From Ophthalmolycus amberensis (Eukaryota > Chordata > Actinopteri > Perciformes > Zoarcidae), in assembly GCA_024529925.1 (NCBI GenBank), contig JAFEUB010001430.1:79501-143500 (forward strand): 64,000 nt of DNA. The letters are read 5' to 3'. Shown here in pieces: positions 58,617-64,000 of the stretch (positions within the stretch are counted from its first letter, which is position 1; every line of letters starts with the position of its first letter). Position numbers and translations under genes: made by a program. The notes below the pieces were generated by a model. The model worked only from the letters and a program-made list of their open reading frames with translations. It was not told the DNA's origin and searched no databases.

Positions 58617-60525
58617 TTATGTTGTTTTTTTTGTTCCTGGGGCCCGCTGCGGCTTCTTGGAGACGGGGGCCCGCTGCGGCTTCTTGGAGACGGGGGCCCG
58701 CTGCGGCTTCTTGGAGACGGGGGCCCGCTGCGGCTTCTTGGAGACGGGGGCCCGCTGCGGCTTCTTGGAGACGGGGGCCCGCTGCTGCGGCTTGGAGACG
58801 GGGGCCCGCTGAGGCGGCTTGGAGACGGGGGCCCGCTGCGGCGGCTTGGAGACGGGGGCCCGCTGCGGCTTCTTGGAGACGGGGGCCCGCTGCGGCTTCT
58901 TGGAGACGGGGGCCCGCTGCGGCTTCTTGGAGACGGGGGCCCGCTGCTGCGGCTTGGAGACGGGGGCCCGCTGCGGCGGCTTGGAGACGGGGGCCCGCTG
59001 CGGCGGCTTGGAGACGGGGGCCCGCTGCGGCGGCTTGGAGACGGGGGCCCGCTGCGGCTTGGCGGAGACGGGGGTCCGCTGCGGCTTGGCGGAGATGGGG
59101 GTCCCCGCAAACTGTTCATAATACACAGGGAGAGGGAGACGGCACTCCAAACGTTGGTCTGCTGAGTCCATTTCGTGCCAGATCATTCTGTCACGGGGTG
59201 TGGTGGAGGACTTAAATGCAGACAAGACCTGAAGTAGAGTGAAGCAGGTATTTAATGAAAACGTGAAAACAGAACAGAAAACTTACAGGAACATAACAGG
59301 GAATCCACGGACGAGACAAGAGACGAGGAGGGAAATCCAGCAGGACGAGGCAGGGCAGGCAGACGGGGAAACCCGGGAACAGGACGAGCCAAACGGAATA
59401 CATGAAAATGATCTGGCAGTGAGTGGGTGTGTGACTGGGGTTTAAATAGTGATGCAGCAGAGTGAGCCGGTGAGAGTAATGAGCTGACGGGGTGGGTGTG
59501 ACTGGCAGGTGCATTGAATAAACTGATTAGTTGAGTGAGAGATGGAAAAAACAGGATAATGGTGGCAGAGCTGTGACACACACTGAGTCCTATTTCATAC
59601 AAAAAAATAGACTAACTTTGGATGACATTTCAACATTTTTTTAACCGTGTTACAACTACAGTCGATGGTTACGACGGCCTTTCGGGTGATTCTAAAAACG
59701 TCTGTGTGTCTATTTTGCTTTTGGTTTAATTTCTGGTTAGTTTTCAACGCCAGAATTGGATGTTACCGTCCACACCTTACTGTTACACGTACATTTAATA
59801 ATGGCTAACTATATCATATGATGATGTTTTATTCAGAAGAAGCGATAAACGTGCTCTTGATTTACTGTCAACGTAGAAACGTAATAACATTAGTAATTCA
59901 GTCATGCCAAATAACTTAACTCTCAAAGTTAAGGCTACAGTCACAGGATCATAAGCATGTCATGTGTCTCTATAACAAAGAATAACTAAAAACACTGACC
60001 CAAGCACAGCGTGCTATTTCAATGTTAATACCTCACCTCCTTTGGCCTCTTGCTCTCTGGAGGCGGAACATCTGAGGAAATCAGAGGGGAACAGAATTAC
60101 ACCTCCAAACTTAACAGCCTGAAACACACATTAGGCTGAATAGGAGTCATTTCAATACCAGAACTATTAAACCATTATAAATCATACTGTCATCACCTGA
60201 ACAAGCTTGGACAGGCTTGGTTGAAATGCTGGTGTCCTTCCACTGCATGCTCTTCAGTTTAGGGTAAGTATCTATAATATCCTCATCAGTTTGCAGGAGG
60301 TTCAGGAAGGCTTTGCAGCTGTCCTCACCTTTGTTTATGAGCTTGTCCACGAGCCGAACGACGTGGCCCTCTACATCTTCCTTGTTGATGCTTTTAAGGT
60401 TGTTGTACTCACGATGAGTTTATCAGCTTATTCTCATGAACTTTGTTGAGGATTAGCATGTAGTCTCCACACAAAGTCTGCACAATGGCTGTCTTATTAC
60501 ATGTCACCGTTTCTTTGAATGACAT
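58617..60525 (-). CDS. CARD-domain protein with nonapeptide-repeat tail (one apparent frameshift)
   Basis: Coding exons: 60197-60525, 60037-60071, 58617-59111. The first starts MSFKETVTCNKTAIVQTLC and reads LILNKVHENKLINS. Reading then needs a 1-nt shift near 60409-60418 to go on with EYNNLKSINKEDVEGHVVRL, VDKLINKGEDSCKAFLNLL and QTDEDIIDTYPKLKSM. Together these form a CARD, a death-fold domain used in inflammasome and apoptosis signalling. The second exon is basic (VPPPESKRPKE). The third codes 17 tandem copies of RAPVSK(K/P)(P/Q)Q and ends GTKKTT-stop. Allowing for the shift, phases close and the protein has about 285 residues. An untranslated exon is likely (acceptor at 60533; GTAAG donors at 60907 and 61177). 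Linking exon three to the CARD rests on splice sites and phase only. Confidence 0.55.
58633..59107. repeat. 27-bp coding minisatellite
   Basis: About 17 copies of a 27-bp unit (GGGGGCCCGCTGCGGCTTCT then TGGAGAC). Variants occur in blocks: CTTCTTGG (x3-5), CGGCTTGG (x2-3) and GCTGCGGCTTGG (x1) recur in the same order twice, a higher-order repeat. No variant breaks the minus-strand frame. Confidence 0.92.
59189..59578. repeat. Unclassified element bounded by TGTCAC...GTGACA
   Basis: TGTCACGGGGTGTGGTGGAG at one end and GCAGAGCTGTGACA at the other, with a purine-rich, ORF-free interior. No target duplication seen. It lies in an intron of the CARD gene. Confidence 0.35.
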
Positions 60526-61177
60526 GTTGAATCTGAGAAACAGAGACAAAAAGAAGAAACAGTAAAGTACACCAGGAAATACTGGGGTTTGGTTCATTGA
60601 GTCAATCTGTGACAGCTGACATGTTTTTTGTAACATATACAGCACATATACATTACAATTAATCATTGTGTACTTGACTCATGAGTGAGATTCATTTCTG
60701 ACAACTTACTATACGCAGCAGCAAGCGTTACTCTGTAATTAGTGAGTTTAATGAGTTGGCTTTATAATGTAGCCAAGTAGCTTGGAATTAACGATATATT
60801 TTGACATCATGTAAGATTTGAGCCTTACAAGTTGACTGCTGTACTCCGAAACTACAGCACAGCTCCAACAATACAGAAGGTCATTACTTTAAGATTTGGT
60901 CACTTACAGTCAGGAAGTTGTTTCCTCCACTTTCGGTCGTACCCGGGAAATTCCGTGTCCTCGTGCCCGTAATAACTGTGCAAGCTGCTTTCGTTATCAA
61001 AACTCGGTAGTTATATATCCGTACAAAGCTTGTATCTGAATTTAAAACAGGCTATTCAATTATGCGTTTCAAACGCTCGGGCTTTATGCACCATGTGCAA
61101 GCAATTCACCGAGTAAGTCGGCTAGAATACGATGTAGCTACAGACAATGGAGGGTGGTGACTGTGGAGCTTGCTTAC

Positions 61178-61300
61178 CGTTTCGTGGAAAAGGAGCACTT
61201 GAGCTGTTGTCGACGAGTAACAAGTTTTTCAGGTTCCGTTTCCTCTGATTCCCCGCCCACCGACAAAGTACAAAGGTTTCGTGGGGAAAAGTGACGTATT
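61178..61300 (-). promoter_or_regulatory. Likely 5' exon and promoter of the CARD gene, with ISRE-like motif
   Basis: A GTAAGC donor at 61172-61177 ends a possible untranslated exon. Just upstream on the gene strand is GGAAACGGAA (61234-61243), near the GAAANNGAAA core of interferon-stimulated elements, and a GGGCGGGG box. Interferon control would suit a CARD gene but is inference. Confidence 0.3.
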
Positions 61301-61399
61301 CAATGTAAGTACACACCCGCTGACACCTCACACTTCAGCACCACAAACACACGTGTGGACAAATGGTGCCAACATTTTGGTTTTTTGTGTTGTGTTGTC

Positions 61400-61800
61400 T
61401 CCAGCTCTTCCACTCTGCTCCGCCAGCTGAGCCTGTGGAGGAGATCACAAAGGTGGAGGATATGGAGCAAAAGCCTGAAAAGATGTTGTAAAAGCAATGT
61501 GGGAAGGACACATTCAAACCTTTGAAAAAGAAGGAACGTCTCACTGCCATGCGGCACCAGGCCAGTCCATTTAGCAATAAGTATTAGTGTTTATAAGTAT
61601 TCTTGCTCTGCGTCGTCCTTCGTGTTGTGGATTTGTTGTTTTGTTATTAATTTAAAAAGGGGAACATGTCCAGTGACAAGTTCTGAAGAGAGACATTAGT
61701 TTTGCCTGAACTTGCTGGTTAGCTGGTTTTGAAACGTAGATCTACAGTGCTTCTATAAATGTGTATACCTTTTGGGGTGTGAAATAAAGTTGAGTGATAT
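61400..61800 (+). other. Possible plus-strand 3'-terminal exon
   Basis: A pyrimidine-rich acceptor (GTGTTGTGTTGTCTCCAG) opens a 28-codon frame reading LFHSAPPAEPVEEITKVEDM and then EQKPEKML-stop (from about 61412). An AATAAA lies near 61783. No matching upstream exon was found and I do not recognise the peptide. It could be a chance frame or a gene relic. Confidence 0.2.
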
Positions 61801-62065
61801 ACTGAAATATCAAATGCTCATTTAAAGTGAATTGTTTTAGTGAACCTTTATTCATACACGGTGGTCCAATGAGATCCTTTCACTCTCTGTATGGGAGCCG
61901 ACACAGGACAAGAACGGCACAAAGGGAAAACACTTCAGACAAACATGTAACAAGTTCACTAATGCAAAAGCGTGAAGGACAATTCATTAGGGTATCAAGG
62001 GTTTTTAGAAAAGAGTATCAAACCACCATTAAACAAAATGTGAACACAATATTGAAGTTAACCCA

Positions 62066-62205
62066 TTAAAGTTTGACAAGTTTGGGAAGAACACTTATTC
62101 GCTTTTTGGAGGACCGTCAGATAAGAGGATCGATACCACTCTCATATCTGTTAAAGCTAAAGCATCGAGGCGGTCAGCTTAGCTTAGCTCTCTCCTTAGT
62201 ACATG
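62066..62205. mobile_element. MITE fragment (TTAGCTTAGC family)
   Basis: AAAGTTTGACAAGTTTGGGA, ACTTATTCGCTTTTTGG, GATCGATACCACTCTCATAT and CAGCTTAGCTTAGCT in family order. The right half is missing. 62206-63040 shows nothing else I can name. Confidence 0.5.
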
Positions 62206-63306
62206 GGCGCGTTGTGTATTAGTTTCACTGGCATAGTATGTTGACTGGATTACTTTGCAGATACTTACGACTTAAAATATGCAAGTTCAGATTCAAGTTT
62301 GAAATGAAGTGTGTGTCAAAATGTGATAAATGTGACATGTACAACAAACTACTTTATATTCACAGTGCGCAGCGTTTAAGAGGAACTGTCAGGGAGGAAC
62401 TTTGAGGAAACACTGTGTTTCAGTCTGGTAGATTGACTGTAACACTGGTAAAGCAGGGAAATGTAGGTTGGATATCGCAGATGACTGAGAAGAACCTTGC
62501 ATTGCAACAATGAATGAATGAATCAAGCCGCATGATAAGATGCCCACCATAGACTTTATGCCCTGCCTGTCCTGCATCGCTACATTTCCGGTATTGTTCT
62601 GGTTCCTCTGTTCTGTATACAGCGGCTTTGGATAAGATAAGATAAAATATGTGTCGACAAACTGCACAGGATCAAATAGATCACTGAACTCAAGTATGAC
62701 TTCCCCAAGCAGATAAATAAACAGAAAAAACACATGGTGACACATGACCACGACTATGTCAAAATATCTTTCTCATGACACGAAACTTCACAATACCACT
62801 GCATCAGATTGTGTTTTTTATACAAAAAACTATGTCCCCACACTCATTAGGAAACAACTATTTTTTAATGACTTTCAAGTACTGTTGAATGCGTACTAGA
62901 AATGTACACGCTTTGCATACACTACAGTGACCTTTTTTTTTACTGATAAGAGACACAAAATAAATACATTTGAGAAGATATGACGGACAGCGAACAGACC
63001 CTTGCTGTTCCACAAGATGCTGCTTTCTGCCATCTTGTTAGTCCTCCTGATCAATGGGGTCGGTCTGCCAGGCTGAAGACATGACCTCAATAGACCGAGC
63101 TGCTGCTGATTCACATTTCCATGTAGAAACACTCTGTGAAGGACACCATCGAGGATGTGTTAGGGTTGAACAAGACCGACTGAAAAGGAACTCCTTGATG
63201 CACCACAAATAGAAAACACACACTGAAGTCACAGTATCTCTGCGTCTTTGTGCCTGGTTTGCATGGAGCAGATTTGGATGCAGTGTAACAAGTCTGCGTG
63301 CCATAC

Positions 63307-63517
63307 CTCGTCCAAAGCTGCTGTATTGTAGCTGTGTTTTGTCCAGCGGTTCCGTGAGGGGAGCTACACCGTCATCAGAGGCTGCAGCCCCTTCTGTAAT
63401 TCTCTATCAGTGTTTCCAGAGTCCCAAAACTCTGCGGTCGGACTCCTGGGTCCTGCTGATCACACACAAACCATGACAAACAGCCTTGTGTGTGTGTGTG
63501 TGAGTGTGTGTGTGTGT

Positions 63518-63554
<37 letters not shown>

Positions 63555-63660
63555 TGAGAGTGCGGACATGTGCGATGTTCACCCACCTGAAGACACCAGC
63601 CGTTCGTGGAGCGTACAAGCCTGTAGTTGTGCACAAACGGCGCTTTCCTGCAAAACACGA
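63307..63660 (-). CDS. SH2-domain protein, C-terminal exons (SAP/SHIP-like; frame broken)
   Basis: The exon at about 63591-63651 codes KAPFVHNYRLVRSTNGWCLQ. It splices to 63307-63455, reading QDPGVRPQSFGTLETLIENY. This is the second half of an SH2 domain; spacing and the xPGV motif resemble SAP (SH2D1A), EAT-2 and SHIP. The frame then stops after RRGCSL. One frame over, it goes on GAAASDDGVAPLTEPLDK, which lines up with the GIVIPLQYPVEK end of SAP. So either a 1-nt indel breaks the gene or the annotated frame ends early. A later exon (about 63050-63145) reads SVSTWKCESAAARSIEVMSS to a stop but its phase does not fit. The first half of the SH2 lies beyond the window. Confidence 0.5.
63485..63555. 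repeat. GT microsatellite
   Basis: (GT)n with GAGT interruptions, in the intron between the two SH2 exons. Confidence 0.92.
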
Positions 63661-63984
63661 CGGAGTAAAGTCTGAAAGAGCACCAGTGCACTCTGCGATG
63701 TGATGATTAAATGTAATGTTGAAATGTGAAAGGTCGTGAATCGGGGGCAGAGGATGACTGATTTCACTTTTGTGTTCGACGCACTGGAGTGAAGTTACAT
63801 TATATAATCATTTGGAACTTCTGTACAATTTCCAATCTTTATGTTTTGCAGAAGCAATTTCTTCAGATTATCTTTAAAAATGATGAATGTGGATTAGTTA
63901 TGTATATGTTTCAAGGTCTTAATTTAATATGTGTATTGTTGGAGCATAGTTTGTAGAATACGTATTGTCCGAGGTATACACGCA

Positions 63985-64000
63985 GTGGTGGAATGTAACT
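63985..64000 (+). mobile_element. Start of a hAT-type repeat, cut by window end
   Basis: CAGTGGTGGAATGTAACT at the right edge is the typical terminus of the repeat whose interior is seen at 47280-47440. Confidence 0.4.

Noticed and set aside
58598..59215. Plus-strand and second minus-strand frames over the 27-bp repeat
   Set aside because: The repeat opens several frames. Only the minus frame giving RAPVSKKPQ fits a splice acceptor and the phase of the CARD gene's second exon.
62389..62751. 120-codon minus-strand frame
   Set aside because: Low-complexity, hydrophobic start, no homology I recognise, no supporting splice sites.

Overview
The window is vertebrate nuclear DNA, almost certainly from a teleost. 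Genes are split into many short exons with GT-AG introns. There are long CA, GA and GT microsatellites and many fish-type transposon remnants. Two genes are clear orthologues of vertebrate collagen VI chains. The style of the dispersed repeats recalls percomorph fish, but that is an impression from memory, not a search result. I built the exon models by hand from splice sites, reading phase and known protein architecture.

Layout, all protein genes on the minus strand. (1) 92-2039: first four coding exons of a D-serine dehydratase/D-threonine aldolase-like PLP enzyme, running off the left edge. (2) 2040-6922: intergenic, with nested transposons and a long GA microsatellite. (3) 6923-19422: complete col6a2, 31 coding exons and 1012 residues, plus an alternative last exon at 10633-10919. 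(4) 19423-27743: intergenic, holding the col6a2 upstream region and the col6a1 3' untranslated region. (5) 27744-48843: complete col6a1, 35 coding exons and 1007 residues. (6) 48844-51961: col6a1 promoter side and G-rich tracts. (7) 51962-56856: complete seven-exon gene joining a TIN2-like (TINF2_N) domain to 18 zinc fingers. (8) 58617-60525: CARD-domain gene whose last exon is a minisatellite coding for a basic nine-residue repeat, with one apparent frameshift. (9) about 63050-63660: last exons of an SH2-domain gene, SAP/SHIP-like, also with a frame break; its start lies beyond the right edge.

col6a1 and col6a2 stand head to tail, as in other vertebrates. Their products are the two short chains that assemble with an alpha3-type chain into collagen VI monomers and then microfibrils in the extracellular matrix. 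Both models close in frame over every junction. Helix lengths are 335 residues (alpha2) and about 337 (alpha1), close to the mammalian values I remember.

The most unusual content is the TINF2_N/zinc-finger fusion with a duplicated finger block, the CARD protein with a repeat tail, the alternative col6a2 C-terminus, a 21-bp perfect hairpin in a col6a1 intron, and several transposons inserted in one another.
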